DNA of 64,000 bases from Larus michahellis (lineage: Eukaryota; Chordata; Aves; Charadriiformes; Laridae): assembly GCF_964199755.1 (NCBI RefSeq), contig NC_133907.1, positions 3,167,001 to 3,231,000 on the forward strand. Direction: 5' to 3'. Positions 22,001 through 37,000 of this stretch are shown one piece after another. The number at the start of each line of letters is the position of its first letter. Position 1 is the first letter of the stretch. The position numbers were made by a program, and so were the translations under genes. Below the pieces are notes generated by a model, which was not told the DNA's origin, did not search any database, and saw only the letters and a program-made list of their open reading frames with translations.

Positions 22001-25000
22001 GGAGACAGGATATGCTTTAGTGACAAATTTGGCCACACTTTGCATGTTAATAAATCCTTTCCAAATGGTGTTGAGACGAGAGAGAAAGAGGGAGGTGTCG
22101 CTGTCTTGAGGTGAGCGTGGCTCTGCAACACTGCAAAACAAATCCAAAACAGAAAGGTTACAGAATACAAATGAGAATAGTCCCTTTTTTTCTTTTCTTC
22201 CCCCCTCCTATTGATCAAATACTCAAGTAAAAGAATATGCTACAAACAAAAATCTTGTAACTGCAGTTTCATAAGGATATACTTTGCAATATTTACTTTT
22301 ACTACTGTATATACTCAGAATATGAAAGAAATCCACTTCTTTTCAAGCTGATCAGTTGGTTAATTTTAATTCATATTCATAAATTCAGATGTAACAGTAT
22401 TTTAATATAGGATGAAAATCTAGAAATGCCTTTAAACCATCTCTCACGTACACGCTTTCTAGATATTAATGTACACACAGACTTCTAAGCCTGCATAATA
22501 CCCTTCAAGTTTTATTTATCTGTTGAAAACACGTTGTGGAATCTTTGCTGTCAACATATACTGATGCTCTGAAAATTTTGCCAACGACAGAAGGTAAACG
22601 AGGAGATGGTAAATTAAAAACCTGAACCCAGCTACCTGAGCTTTAAAGTGAAACATGCTCTTTGACTGGGGGGAAGGGAAGGGGACGTGGGACTTTGAGG
22701 ATAACCACATCAAAGATTGGGTAGCTTGGCTTACTATTAAATATACGCACTTGATATTGGGTGAGTGATGAACTGCTAAGTATCTTGGATCTGGTGAGGA
22801 TGATGGTTTTGTTAATATTGATTTGGGGACAGTCATAACTGGTTTTGAAGTTTCCTGTTTTGTTTCCCCTGTTGAAACTTTGTCAGGTGCGGGACCAGAA
22901 CGCAGGGCCGGTGTCGCAACACCGGAGGAGCTGCTCATTGCTGTCCTTGGGTCTCTGCCAGAAACCGTTACGGTTGTGACAACTCCGCCGGCAGAAGAGG
23001 CAGGAAAAGCAGAAGCCTCTTCAGGTACAGAAGAATCTGTATTGTTGTGGCCCTGAGTTGTAGGAATGTAAGTTCTTTCAACGCTTGACTGAGAAACTGT
23101 TTCTGCTACTGGTCCGACGTCGGTTTCCATCGCGCTTTCAGAGGCAGCCTCTCTGGCAGGCTCTGCTGTTGGGGCTGGTGCAGAACTTTCATACTTTGGC
23201 TGAACTTCGGGTTTTGATTTCGATTCCACCTTTTTAACTGGAGCCACTGACTTCATCTTCTTAGATGGTACTTCATCTTCAGATGCTGAAATCTGACCTA
23301 TAAATTTATTTTAAAAGCTTTTGATTACTATTTAACAATGAAATAGTTTGGAGAAAAACAAATAAACAAACAACAGCCTTAACATAATTCTTTTACTGTG
23401 CACAAAGTCAGGGCAGTAGATACCTGTACAGATTTTGCAGTTCAGGTCAAAAAGGTGGGCTCGATGTTGACTTGTTGTATCCTTCAACATGCTGCTAAAA
23501 ACATCTACAGAAGGAGCACTGTTTAAATTTGGCACAGATCGGGATGACTCTTGCTGCTCCTAAAAGCGAATAAACACAAAACATATTCCAGCGGATCATT
23601 AATTTTAACCATAAAAAAAATATTTTGGGAAGCATTAATTAACTTCAGGGTTTGTTTTTTTTTTTTTAAATAAATTAAAGGCCTCGGTTAAAGCATATCA
23701 GATAGGGTTCTCAAATAATGTTTGTCCTCCTTTTATTCCACGGTGTTTTGAAGTAGATAGCTAATATTCAGAAATAAAAGATTTCTCTGTAAATTGACAA
23801 CGTTTCAGAAGTGCATGCAAAACATGCCCATCATTTGGTTGTTGCACTCCTTCAAACTACAAGGGAAAATGCTCAGAGCACACCTCCTAGCTAATAATAT
23901 CCTTAGAGTTCATTTAAAAAATCTGCACTTCTGGTGAAAGTGATGCCCTAGTTACCACTTATCTCCCTCGACCTCTTCTTTCTGAAGCAATAGCCAATAC
24001 TCACATCAGAATCAGACACTGGCGGAGAATCTTCCATATTTACAACTGACATATGTTCCCGTTTTACAGCTGTTTTCTTGATTTCATGAGATTTGCTTCT
24101 TGACTCTATCATCTGAAAGAAACAAAACCATTTTCGTAAAAAGTCCACATATTTATTTTATAATTTTATTCCCTACTTCGTTATCACTTGGTTAGTTATA
24201 GAGAAAAAGTATACTAAAACTGAACATTATTAGTATTTCATTATGAAGAAAATGGTGCATTAATGTAACATGGGTGGTAAGGGTTGGCAAACTCGCTCTT
24301 AATTCATAAGGACATAGGGGAAAATTATGTTACTTACTGCTTTAGCTGGTTTCTCTTTCCATACAGACAGTTCTTTAGATAAAAGTTCTTCTGGTTTCAT
24401 TCTCACTAGTTTTGACAGTGAGATTTCCTCACGAAGGACACGATGAAAAAGTCCCTGAAAACAAAACAGACTTCGTTGCCATGCTGAAGAGAACCTGCTT
24501 GGCCAACTAATAAGATTTGCAGTGCTGAACAGGCAAAACCTGTTCCAGTTTCTTAATTATCTACTAATAATACCAGCTACTTATAAACAAATTTGGAAAG
24601 GTGGAACAAACAGAAAATAAGGATGAAATAAACAGCAAGTATGAATTTTCCTCGTTATCACCAATATCTATCAATATAACAGAATAGGAATGTCAGAAGC
24701 TGAGCAGCCACTCTCCTGTTTCATATCTATTGTAGAAATTAAAGAAAAAAAGAAAAGAGGAGTTTCCAGTGTTCTCTAGTGGATATTTTCATCTGCACCG
24801 GCATCCATTTTTTTCCTTTTAAAGCATAAATATGATCATCTACACAGGTAGTATCCACCACGTACTACAGAATGTCACAAGAGGAGCAATTAATAAAGTC
24901 TGTATTTTAAGAAAGCCGTTCGGTAAATAAGTATTACACACCAAATGCCCAAACGTAATAGATACGCATGACCAACTAAAGTAGACTTTGAATTCCTTCT

Positions 25001-28000
25001 GGATAATTTTTTTTTTAAAATATTTGAATGGCTTTATAATAATCTTTTATAATATAATTCATAAGCCTCCATCTTGAAACTCTTAATCTTGAGGGTAGAG
25101 AGTTTGACATATCATTAAAACCTGAAAGTATGTTTCAGTATATGTTTACTATTTAAGGAAATTCCAAACCTGATTTTTGGGGTCCTTGAGATTGAACATG
25201 ATGCTACGGTATTTACTCTTGTATCTGTTGTCCGTAACTTGAAACAAATTAAACATCTCCTTTTCAATATTGAGTGCTACTTTCCCTACTTCACTCTCTG
25301 TCATGACCAGATCATCGCTATCGTTGACTCTGTTAAAAACAAGAAAGGGTACGTGCATTTACGTTAGGCATGAATCTTCAGGTAGCATTCATAAAAACTT
25401 AACTTTTCAGAGGAAGGAGCTGACCTGGCTCCTCCTCGCCCAGTGAAGGCTCAAGTCTCCTTTCGGTGACACCTCAAAGCCAAAGTCTATCTCGGCACCT
25501 TGAACCATGAGCTATGGCAACCTGCCAGCGCTGGCCACAGGCCCACAGAAGCCAGCCCTGGTGAGCAGCCGTCAGCCTTTACCACCACTCCTGCTCATGG
25601 CACCCAAGTCAGGAGCTTTCTGCCCTGAAGGACACAGGGAGCCTCAGCATTGAGTCTGAGTCCTACATTTTCCACTGTGAGCAGACACCACCAGAACACA
25701 GTGCTCTACAGTAAGTACAGATGGCTGGGATTAGCTTGAATAATCCTTGTGAGGCAATCTGCACCCGTTCGGTTTGGCTTTTTGTTTGTTTTTTTCGCAC
25801 CTAAGCAATACATTTGTCCACTGACCAGGGTTTGTTGTTGACTGTTATGTTGGGAGGGGAGGGAATCTCTACTTCAGTAAGGCTTTAACCTTTCACTACG
25901 CCATTTCCTATACTGTGTTCCCTACCACCTCTACATCTCCAGCCACCACCATCACCAGATTTTAAAACTTCAGAGCACCTGCATTAGAAAAGCTTCCATG
26001 CTGTAATCTAATGCTCCGACTGCAATTGCCTCAATATAAACGGAACAGTGAGGTTTCTTTTTTTTTTTTTAAAAGCTTTTTTTTTAACATAAATCTGAAA
26101 TGCCAGTTACACCTGTAGTAATTTGTAGTATAAATTCAGTCCCTCGATACCCCTTGTTAAGAAGTAAATAAAACTCTGCAGGCTAAACACCTACATCTAG
26201 TTGTAGCTTCCTATATAAAATAAGTGCTTTGAATTCCCACCTCTTCCATAAAATTTCTTTTAGGGACCGTCGAATATTTTGTCGAATCTGCGAGTTGGGT
26301 TGTGACTGGATAGGGCTAGCTGATGCTTTTGCTTGACTACTTCCAGATGCGGTAGAAATGGAAGACAGTGAAGGCTTTTTGAGTCCTCCACCCAAACTGG
26401 AAGATGTAGCTGGTTTTTTGGAAACTGATGAGCCATGAGAAAGAGAAGAATGTTTGGAAGGAACGCTGCCTGATGGAGGAATGCTGCCTGATGAAGGCCA
26501 AGGTTTCTTGGGAATTACACCTTTGAAACTTCCAGCAGAAGGTTTAAGTGGTTGCTTAGTTAGTGATGTGCTAGAGAAGGACGGGGACTTCTTTGAAGGC
26601 AGATTTTTAGGGAGAGAAGACGTCTGCTTCTCCATTATAGATGCAACAGCTTTCTTCGATGCCGATGTAGGCTCTGCTCTATCTTCATGCTTTTTCTCTT
26701 CCCTTTGAGCTGTTAAAACAAAGAAGAAAATACAATATTAAAGGCTTAACCTTGTAACTTCCTATTCATGAAGATCCGTTACCATCTATAAAGAAAAGTC
26801 TGTGAAATGACATCTCCAGAGAATAACTATCAAGTAGGCAATTTAAGCTATTTACTTTCACTAGCCTTTTTAAAAGTCATTTTAAAAAACACGCAGAGGT
26901 TGACATAATTTTTGTGAAGAAATTTGTGTCTTCAATCCTTCAGAGGTTACTTCATCTTAGAGGCCGACTGAAGAGTTTCAGAGAGTTCCATTTTGGCTTT
27001 AAAGGTTGAAAATTATATTTACAATCTACGCAAGAAAACTGAAAAGCAAAAAAAAAAAAGGCACCACCTTCAAAGATTCCTGAGTGGGATAAGTTTCAAA
27101 AACACACCACATTTTCACACATTACAAAAAAAAAAAACAAAACAAAACAAAACGCAATACAACCCACATCTTGTATTTCCATGGCAGAATTCTCATAGCA
27201 ATTTACAGAACCTGTTTATTACAGAGGCTGACCTGATGGTAGAGTCCATGAATTTGAAACTGCAGTACGACCTTAAGTTTAGTATTATTGAAGTTTCATA
27301 AACCCTTTCTCCCAGACTTTTTATTTTAAAGAGCAAGCAAAGGCAGACAAGTTACGTAGCACAGAAGTTGTTTAAAAAATTTAAACACATACTCAATGTA
27401 CTTGGTTGCTGGCATTGATATTATACTGGTGACGTCGCCATAAACTGTTATTAGATCTTCATATTCAGTTCCTAGCTAAATTCTAAATTTATAGAAAAAT
27501 ATGAATATTGCTGCTCAGTATTGCTGTGACGATCGAATGTCCACCATTTGCAAACTATTCCATTCACACTATTCCATTTAAACAATTCAACACAGCAAAA
27601 AAAGCCAAAACCAAAAAAACAACCCCATACCCCCAGCAAAACCCCCTTCATTTCCCGGACATTAAAGCTACCTCGGGCTAACACCAGCACATTTATCCGG
27701 ACAGCGCAAACAAGGAAGGGTTGTGATGGCAACTACCAAAAAACCTCTCCCGAAACACAACTGTTTTGATTAGAAAAGCAAAGTTTTCTCCCTAAAAAAG
27801 CCTTTTCTTCTCACAAATCCATAGATAATCACTGACCAGTTAACAAGTTAAATTTTAATCTGATGTTTTTAGCTAGTGAAGGTTTGTAGATGAATTAGCC
27901 CAGAAGCCCTAGCTGCAAAATGCAGGGCACTTCCTGGGAAAGATCCAGGAATTTAACTTTCCATAATTTTACCACAGACCAAATGGTCCCTTCTTCACCT

Positions 28001-31000
28001 TCCAGATCTGCCATAATGACAGCAGGAATTGCTAGGAAGGGCCCAAGTTGTCCAGTCTGTCTGTTCTGAGATGGACTTGATGGGGACAAAGCACTCCCGT
28101 GAAGGATGGTCCAAGAAACCCCACAAACCAGCCCAAGCTCGCAATGGAAACGCCCCTCAAACAGGGGAAGATTTGGAATACTTAAGGAACACGGTGTGAT
28201 ACTCCCTAATTCCGGGAGGAAACGGCCTTGCAACCTTCCTCTGTGCTTAACGGCCAGGCACCCCCTGAACGGAGCATAAGCTTCCAGCAGAAAGATGCTT
28301 CTAACCCCGGTTTCTTTAACAGGCTCTTACTGACAGCAGTTTGGCCACAAACACACAAACCAGCGGTTAAGATGAACTAGGAAACGATGCTGTACTTCAG
28401 CTTTTATAAGGCGAAGTATAAGGGTGTGCATGAACTTCTGCTGGAACACAAAGAGAAGCCAGAAGATCCAGAAATACAGTATATTTATCCTTTTTTTTTT
28501 CCTAGAAGCATTTTACAAGTAGATGCTGTGAGGAATTTTTCTGAGTGAGACTTAACTATCCGAAGTGCCAAACAAGAGACATGCTGTAATGCATTCAAAA
28601 TTTTCAAGGAATGTGAAAATTTTGCTATAGATTAAAATTATTCTTCTTCCATTACTCCCAGTTTTCCCTAGAGACTGGTCTTGGTTCCTGTCATGAGCCT
28701 GAGCTGGGGAGACCTTCCATGGGACCCAAAGTGCCTCCCTCATGTCCTCACCCCCCTGCCCCGCTATCACCACACTATCGCTTTGCCAGCCCCAGGACGG
28801 AGAGGGGGAATTGGGAACTATTGCTGATGGCTTTGGTTTGGGCAAATTGAGCACCCAAAACTTAACAGAGGTAAAAAGCCAAAACATTCTGAGTTATTAG
28901 TCCTGAATAAAGAGAAGGCGAATATCCAAAACATGCGCACTGGTAACGCTGCAGGAATTACTCTAATTCCATTCCCTTTATCCCGGTTTATTGGATCTTT
29001 CTTGTCCCTTTTGAGGCAGGCAGGACAGGAGCACGTTCCTGGGACTCATCACGGAAAGGCAGGCCAGCACAGCCCGGGTTCCAAAATGATGACAGCAAAA
29101 TTCACTCCTCAGTGCTACGACATTTTAGTTCTTTTGGTTTATAGCACCAGTACAAAATGTGAAAGTCTAAATTTGTATTTAATCCTCTATATGCTACCTT
29201 TTTAATGATTAGTTCAAATTAGTTAACGAGAACTACATCAATAAAAATTAAAAATAGCGGTTTTGTGTCAATCAGACATTGTATATATGAGAACTACATC
29301 CACACCAAAGCTATCTGTTACCAACAGCCATGTCACAGTAGGAATATGTGCTTGTAAAATAAATAGATAAAAGTAGATTGAAGTTCCCAGGATTGAAGGG
29401 CAGCAGAATGAGTAAGTGTCCAAGAAGAAAGATGCAGAAGCATCCCTTATTCTGCAGGTTGACATCATGGCTATTTAGAAAGGTTGCCGAAGTGAGGTGT
29501 GTAATTCTGTGCGTCTTTAGCCAACAGAAAATGTGCAACTAGTTCTTAAGCTTCATGAAAGTTTAACAGTTTCAAACTACAATGCTACTTTATACCAACT
29601 AAAACTGTCTACCTAGCAGGATGCGTTGATTAGAGAAACCGATGGTATGGATTTCGTATGTACTAATTCAGTCACATGTAGGTTTTTCAGCCCTTCAGAA
29701 CATCTACCAACTACTCTATCAAATTTACAGGACACCTCACTGTATTTGAAGGACACTGTCAAATCGTATGCACGTTTGACAAAGAATCAAGACTACTTAA
29801 ACCCTACATATGCAAATAACCTTGGATGGCTGTAGATGAACCTAATTTAATAAACAAACAAACAAAAAAATCTTATCTCCTATTTTGACTATGAGAAACC
29901 AGAATTTTTGTCCTGTCAGGTTTTGGTTTTTACTGAGATTAGTGTTGTGCCGCATCATCCAGCTGAGCCAACTCACTGTGTCTTTACTCAGGTCTCGGAT
30001 CCAAGGCAGAGGTGCTGAGTGGGAGGAAGGACGGGGCTGTGGCTGCCTCTTCTGGTGGCAGCTTGCCTCTACTGACTTAGCTGCAACGTGAGCACACCCC
30101 GAGGCTCACACAGTCTTCTGATAGGTATGAAACTATGGCAAGTGTGTGTTTGGAAGAGTTAACAGAACTGTGTACTCTTTTCAGAGAGCAGTATGCTGAC
30201 ACATGTGGAATTTAGCTCCTGAACAGATGCTACAGTCGCTCAGCAAACTGACGGAAGATATAACGGACCAGGTATTCTCTCAGAGCACCGGTTTCAAATC
30301 CCGTTGCCTTGCAGTCCACAGCTTGAAGAGAAGACACAGGTCAATGTCTACTATATACACTGGCCACTGTATTTTTTACTGTGAGGTTTCCGGTCCTTTT
30401 CATCAGTAGCTCCAGCGTTCCTACAATATATGCTTTTAAACAAATTTAAAATTAAAGGTTAGAGGTGACTACGGAACATCAGCCTATCCAGCCTAACAGA
30501 CTAATAGGGAGCTTCACCACAGACAGATTAGTGCCAGAATAAGGTATTCAGTGGCTTTTCTATTCGGCACTTTTGAACACAGAGGTGTACCTCTCTTGGC
30601 TTGATGTTAGAAACGCTATTTAAAACGAAATAGTAATTCCTATTTTCCCCATTTTGTCCTGATCGCCACTTATTAGGACAGCAACAGAATTCTTATTGAC
30701 TGAGGAGAGGCATGGGCTAGAAAGACGGAGGTACAGACAGAGCTACCCACCCAGCTCATTTCCAGAGTGAAACCCAACGAATCCTCTGGCAGAAAGAAGT
30801 GCACTCATTGCAGGGCTTCAGAAACAGCATTACTATGGTACGTTCGCTACAGACATAACTATGATCTCTCCCACTAGATGTCAACAGATACAGAACCCCT
30901 CCCCTAAGGAAATTCCCTGTGAAGCTAAGCCAAATATTACAGCACGAAGCCAGGAACAAAACTTCTGTAAGCGGGGGAGGACACAACTGCCCCATTATCT

Positions 31001-34000
31001 GCTGCGATACAGAGGAGTCTGTTGGAAGCCTGATGGTTACACAGCCTTCACTCCTGTGCAGCTCAACACTGGTGTTTCAGCATTGTAATGTGGTTGTTGA
31101 GGCCCAATTTAAGAATGATTTCCAGAGTGTGGCACTGTTTAATTTTGCATGAAGGATTTGCAGGATGCACTCATACCATAATCCCTCTCCTACGCTGGCA
31201 GGCTGTGTTTTACACCACCAGCATGGAAATTATCCAAAGGAAACTTCGCTCTTCCTCTGATCTCGTCAAAATACTTCTGTGGAGTGTTCAAGCCTACGGT
31301 GGTTCTTCCCCCCTTCCCTCTCCACCCGATTTTTCTTTGGAATAGCAGCTTTACAAAGACACTGCAAAAATCCACCACCCCCAGTTTCTAGTTAAATGAT
31401 CTCATTTGTGACGGGTATTTTGCTGGAGACATCATCTGGTTTTCCCAACTTTTAAATACTTGAAGAAACGTGCTATTACTTTTGTTTGCATAGTTTTAAA
31501 ATTATTCAAATCACACTTTAAAGATCTTCAATTTCTTGCTCTAGTTGATGCTACAAGTTTTAAACGATGCTGTAGACAAACTATAGGCAGTTACACTTCA
31601 AGAGCCTGTTTCATAATGAGTCTGTAAGACTCAGATTTTTTAAAAATCTTTTCATAAAAAAAAAAAGCATCACAGCTACTACTACAGAACACTAAAAACT
31701 TCTGTTAAATATGTCTTGCAGCCGTGCAAGCTGATTGCTTGTTACATAGTACTGATTATACTTTCCCTACAGAATTAAGAATTTGGCATAAGGCTGTTCA
31801 GAGATCAGAACTAGTGCCTCTGATGTCTAATACTGTCTTGTCATTTCCCTGGGATCTCCTCCATCTACACTAATCCATCTCCCCTCCCACCCCCACCCCA
31901 GGATAAAACTCCTGAAGGCGATGTGTGGGGAGCCGAGGCCGATGGCTGCGTCGTCTTGTCCAGCTTGCAGAGCTGTCCCCAGTGGGAGCCCCGGCACGGG
32001 GGAGCAGGAGGTGGGCAGCCCCCCACTGCAGAAAGCACTGCCTTGCCCATCGTCGAGCCTTCGCCAGCCCAGAGCGCGGGGCCGGCTGAAGCACCTCTGG
32101 GTTCTACAGAGACTTTTCATGCTCTTCTGTCACTAAAATAAAGAGGTTAAAAACAAAACAAATAACTACGACTAACTTTCAGGTGTATGCACAATATACA
32201 TGTTTGTGTGGCACCAACAGTAAGAAAGCTGGCAGTTAACATTTTTCTGTAAAAAAAAAAAAAAAAGATATCTGTAAAATTCCATAATACAAATAATAAA
32301 AATCTAAGAGGAGTACAGCTACTTATGACCCACCTTTTAAAGTGGATCATTTACGACACTTAAAAGGATTTTTGTGTCCTTTTCAAAAGAAGCCTAACAT
32401 CAAATTAGAGGGAGGAAAATTCACACTAGTGCAGCTTGGCAGTTGTTAAAAAAGCAGTAATACCTGTTAGAAGGTATCCTCCAACAGCCTGCGTAAAGGC
32501 TGGCCAGAGGTAAGTATGTTTTTTTGAGAAGAGCTAATCTCTAAAGAAAGGCAACAGCAGTGGCCTTTACAATAGCTTAAATATCCGCTAGGAATGCAGG
32601 TGTGAAACGACCAACCAGAAGCAATAATCCATTTAGGAATTCACAAAAACCCCCACTGGCATTTTGAGTGTCACTCAAAAATCGGCCTGTGTTGTCCTGT
32701 GAAGTTCTGCACGGTGCCGCAGCTCCTTCTCGCCCAGCTGCAGGAAGCTCCACTGCCCGGTTCTGTCCCATCCTTCCCGCCTGCGGCAGCTGCCCCGGCT
32801 GAGCAACGCAAACAGCACGGGCAGCCTGGCTTGGCACACGTCACAGCAGAAAAGGACAGTCTCTTGGCTCAGAGATGAGATATCTCACCCCACTCTGTCA
32901 GTACCTGAGGATTTAGGAACTGCACTTTCCCCTTTGTAAAACTGTTGAAACAGAGGATGGGCAAGATTTCTCAGATTTGAAACTGGTGGTGTCCTAACAG
33001 CTCCCCTTTGCCACTCAGCCCCACCATGTCCTAAATGGACGTGTCCGACACAGCTGTGGTACGACCCCTTTCTGCACGACTCATGAGAAAAATAATTTTA
33101 ACAGAGAATTTAAACTAGCCCCTCCACCCCAACGCAGTGGCTGATACCAAACTTTAATCCATGAGTTCTTCCAAAGTGAAACCTTTTGATGCATTAGCCA
33201 ACTTAAAAATCTGAACAAAACACATGGGTGAGCCGGTGCTTTAGACGTCAGTTACAAAGCACTCTCCAACGGGAGGTCACTTACCCGTTCCGAGCCGTTC
33301 CTCAAGAGCAGCCCTTGCAGTCACCCAGCTGGTTTGCACGCCTGACATCTCAGAGCCTCACAACCTTCTGGAGGAGCCGGTCCCGTAAGGTGCCACTGAA
33401 GCACCCTCTGGTGGCACCGAGCGCTCAGTGCCCGAGGCTGTGAAGGTGCTGTTTGTAACCGCTTCATTTCCAGGGTCATTCAACTGTCGCTTTCCTGAAA
33501 CCTGTTTTTGCTAGACTTTTTGTCATTTCCCTTAAAGATAGCTGAGCGTTAGTTCTAAATAACTCAAAAGTGTTCATCTACACTTACAAAGGTTTCAGTG
33601 TTAGTTTTCACTGTTACCTGCCTATGGTAATACGTGTCTGCTTCCACTTTCAAGACCAAATCATACTTTATTGTTAAGCACTAGCGTTTCAGAGGTGGGC
33701 CCCTGTCCTGCCGCTTTTCTTCAAAAGCCTCAGTTCTAGTCTGCACAATAGTGAGCAGCTCATAATTAAGCTGACTGTGTGCCAAGCCGTTATATTTGGG
33801 CACACAAAGAAAGTACATCTGTCTTTAAAGTTAATTAATTTAGGAAACTCTGAGACAAGGGCCTTTTCTGTGCTGGCGATTTGTTTGCATTCAAGCCAAC
33901 CCTGTAGCTATGCTCATGCAAATCTGTAGCTTAGATCCTCAAAGCTTTGTTTTAATCTACATGAAATTATAATGATTTATCTGGTCTATGTTAGTCGACT

Positions 34001-37000
34001 ACATCTTCACAACTACACCACTCCCTAGCGAAAAACAGGCACTATCTGCTGCAAAAAAAGGGCTCCTTATTTTCCAGACCATTTATGGATTGGTCTCACG
34101 ACTCCTTGCAGCAACAGGCCATCTTCAGGTTCTGAGTTCGGTACAGACCAGACGCAGCAAATCATCATCAGCAAAACTTGACTCCAAAGTGCAAGAGATC
34201 ACCTCAAAACCACCCTTTTATTTGAGGATTAGCAGAGGAAGATCTTTTTCACTGGCTATGCAGTCAAGTGAGCAAGTTCAAAGAACTGAAGAATATTAGT
34301 AAAAGAAAGCAAAACAGCAATAGAGGGTGGTGAGTTGTTGGGTTTTTTTAATCAAACTTTCATCGCTTTCAGTGTTGATGACGAGAGATAAACCACCCTA
34401 ACATTCATAGTGCATCCATAAATCGTACCATGTTTCTGACCCCCGACCCTTTCCCTCAGCAATGGCTCCTTATACTGAAGCCATGCACCCATTATGGCCA
34501 GAGCGCTGGCTGTCTGTCGTCCCAGCGCCTCAGGGGTGCTAGGTGCTTGAAAGGCAAAATAGGAACCATGCCAGCAGCAGGGACCAGCCTTCCTAACTTA
34601 AGAGACACGGCAAAAATCTTCATGTGGCTGGCAGCCACAGGACAGATGTAACATACCTTGTAGAGCAGAGAAGGGGAGCTCCAGCAGTTCACAGGCAGGA
34701 GGTGGTAATCGCTCCCCACGGATCCCACTGCTCCTTTTAATTGGCTGGGTCCCAGGGGATGCTGGTGCCAGCAGCCGCTACTGGTCTGGCTCGCTCCACT
34801 GCCAGGGTGCCGGCCCCCAGCAGCCCTGGGCCAGCACAGCCCCTGCCATCCTCATGGCACGAGTCAGCACTGGAGCTGCCTTACACCAGCCGCTCCGGGA
34901 CTATAATCTTCCCAAAGCCAGATCTCCAAGATGAACGTCTCAGAAGTTCTGCCAGACTCATCTTAGGTGTTCTGATTATTATTTAGTCCGTGAACAGCCT
35001 TTCTGAAAACTCCTTGAGTTACAAAGGGTCAACGCTAGACCTACATATACAGCAGCCACGTGCCCCAGAAAGTTGCCAGTAACATAAAAATAAATAATTC
35101 TTTTTATTCCCTTGGTACTACTCAATACTTATTGCCTCTTAGTATGGGTCTACATTGCAGAATACAGCATTAAGCAAAGCTTTCAAGGCGTTAATTCCGA
35201 TGCCAGTAGTTTAGTTGTAACAGTATGGAAGCTGGCACCAGCAAGTTTTTCCTATGGGGAAGAACTCACACCAAAACAAAAGGGCATCGAGTTTAACTAC
35301 AATCAGTCCTTGCAAACAAACATATTTATGACTTAAGAACAGCTCCTCAGTTTATGTAAAATATTTTTTAATAGTTAAGCTAAACCAACAGCGGTATATC
35401 CACAGACACTGCACTACTCAATTGAAGAGCAACAACTTACTGGCACCAGTCTGTGTGCAGACAGGGCCTTAACATTTTTGTTTTCGCAACGGTACTTACA
35501 GCTTCCTACATCGCTTCTACCTCCTGAGCCATAACTCCTCTGTCTTGAGCGCACTGCATTTTCCCCCTACTCTCTTTATAGTGGTATATTTTCTTTCTTT
35601 CCTGCCTTCGGACTGTCATTACAGAAAGAAAAAAAAAAGTGACACAAGAAAAAGATACATAGATCAGGTATGCTGCAATCTAAGCATTTTGGTATGCACA
35701 TCACGTTTTCTGATGATGGGCTCCCAATATGACTGTATTCCCTTTACGAAGTCTCTGTATTTTGTTAGAGGTGTATGGGAACAAAGCAGTACAAGTGCCC
35801 TTTGCACCTGAGATCGATACAAGCAAACACTATTCACTTTGTGAGTAGCTCTTGTGTGTAGAAACGTTTAGCTGTGGAAGAAATGAAGAAAACTGAAAGG
35901 GGACAATAAAAGGAAATGTACGTCACCAGAGCCAGAGCTCTACAAAACCGGCCTCCCGCTTCCAGGAGGTGGCAGCGTTGTCTCCATAATTCACAGCTGT
36001 AAAGCAGGAGAGAAACCACAAACACTGAGCTTTTCGCTTAAACGCTTCCCATTCACTCAGTCCTGCTCATCAACAACAACTATGAAGCACTAGCACCAAA
36101 TATTATAAGAGACAGCTATAAACTCATACTATTTCTCTGCCTGCAGTGAAGCAAACAGAAGTTTAGTGGCTTGGTGTAAAGTTCTCAAGAAGTTCTACCC
36201 CAAGAACAATAATAAGAAATAAACATTTAATGTTTATTTTTTATCTAATAAATCCTCTTCAGTCTCCTGTGCACTTAGTTACTTTTATCAATAAATGCAG
36301 TGAAGACGTTTACGTAGCTTTAGCACCCAAGTTGAGTAAATTATCAGTTCATGTATTTCTTTTAAGTCTAGTAAGTCAGCTGAACTTCAAAGATTCAAAG
36401 CCCTGATGAGTACTTGGTATACTTATGACTGAGTAGTTTAAAAACTGGGATACTGCAAGCATCTACCATCTTCCCCTCCTTTTGGATTAATTTTCTATTT
36501 TAAAACGGCTAATACATTTGCTGCTGACTTCTATTTAACAATTAACAGCAAAAATATAGAAAAAAGTCTCAAGTTTTCTTCTATCAAGCAGAAAACCTGT
36601 GTTCAGGTGCTTCAGACATATACACTGACACTGCTGACAGACCTCTGCATCAGCAAACTTCATGTTTGAAGTGTACCTTTACCCCCTCTTTACAGGGCAG
36701 CAGTGAATATAATGGACAATTATTCCTACAAATGCAATATATGGTAATAATTAGCGTAAAACATTAAATATAAAAGCCATCAGCAGAGTCAAATAAGCAG
36801 TGAACTGCTTTTGTGGTTCCTTCTGGAATACAACATGTTTATATTACACTGTTTGAAGTTTGTCCTCATCCAGTATAATTAAAAATAATGCTTCCTATTA
36901 TTGTAAGATGTATGTCAGTCTGCTCCCAAAACTGAAACATTTCAGAAATCACTTCGGGTGGTGCTTCCCCACAAACACCTAGGTGATCTCACTGGATAAA

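Larger units (their letters stand above)
20190..26240 (-). other. DIDO1: Small DIDO1 introns 8-15 (between exons 8 and 16)
   Basis: Introns of about 0.1-1 kb separate the exons listed above. They are AT-rich with simple tracts such as (TA)n at 21864-21901. Intron 8 (25330-26240) holds a GC-rich 300-base block at 25411-25710 with + strand splice-like edges. No other gene is seen. Confidence 0.75.
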
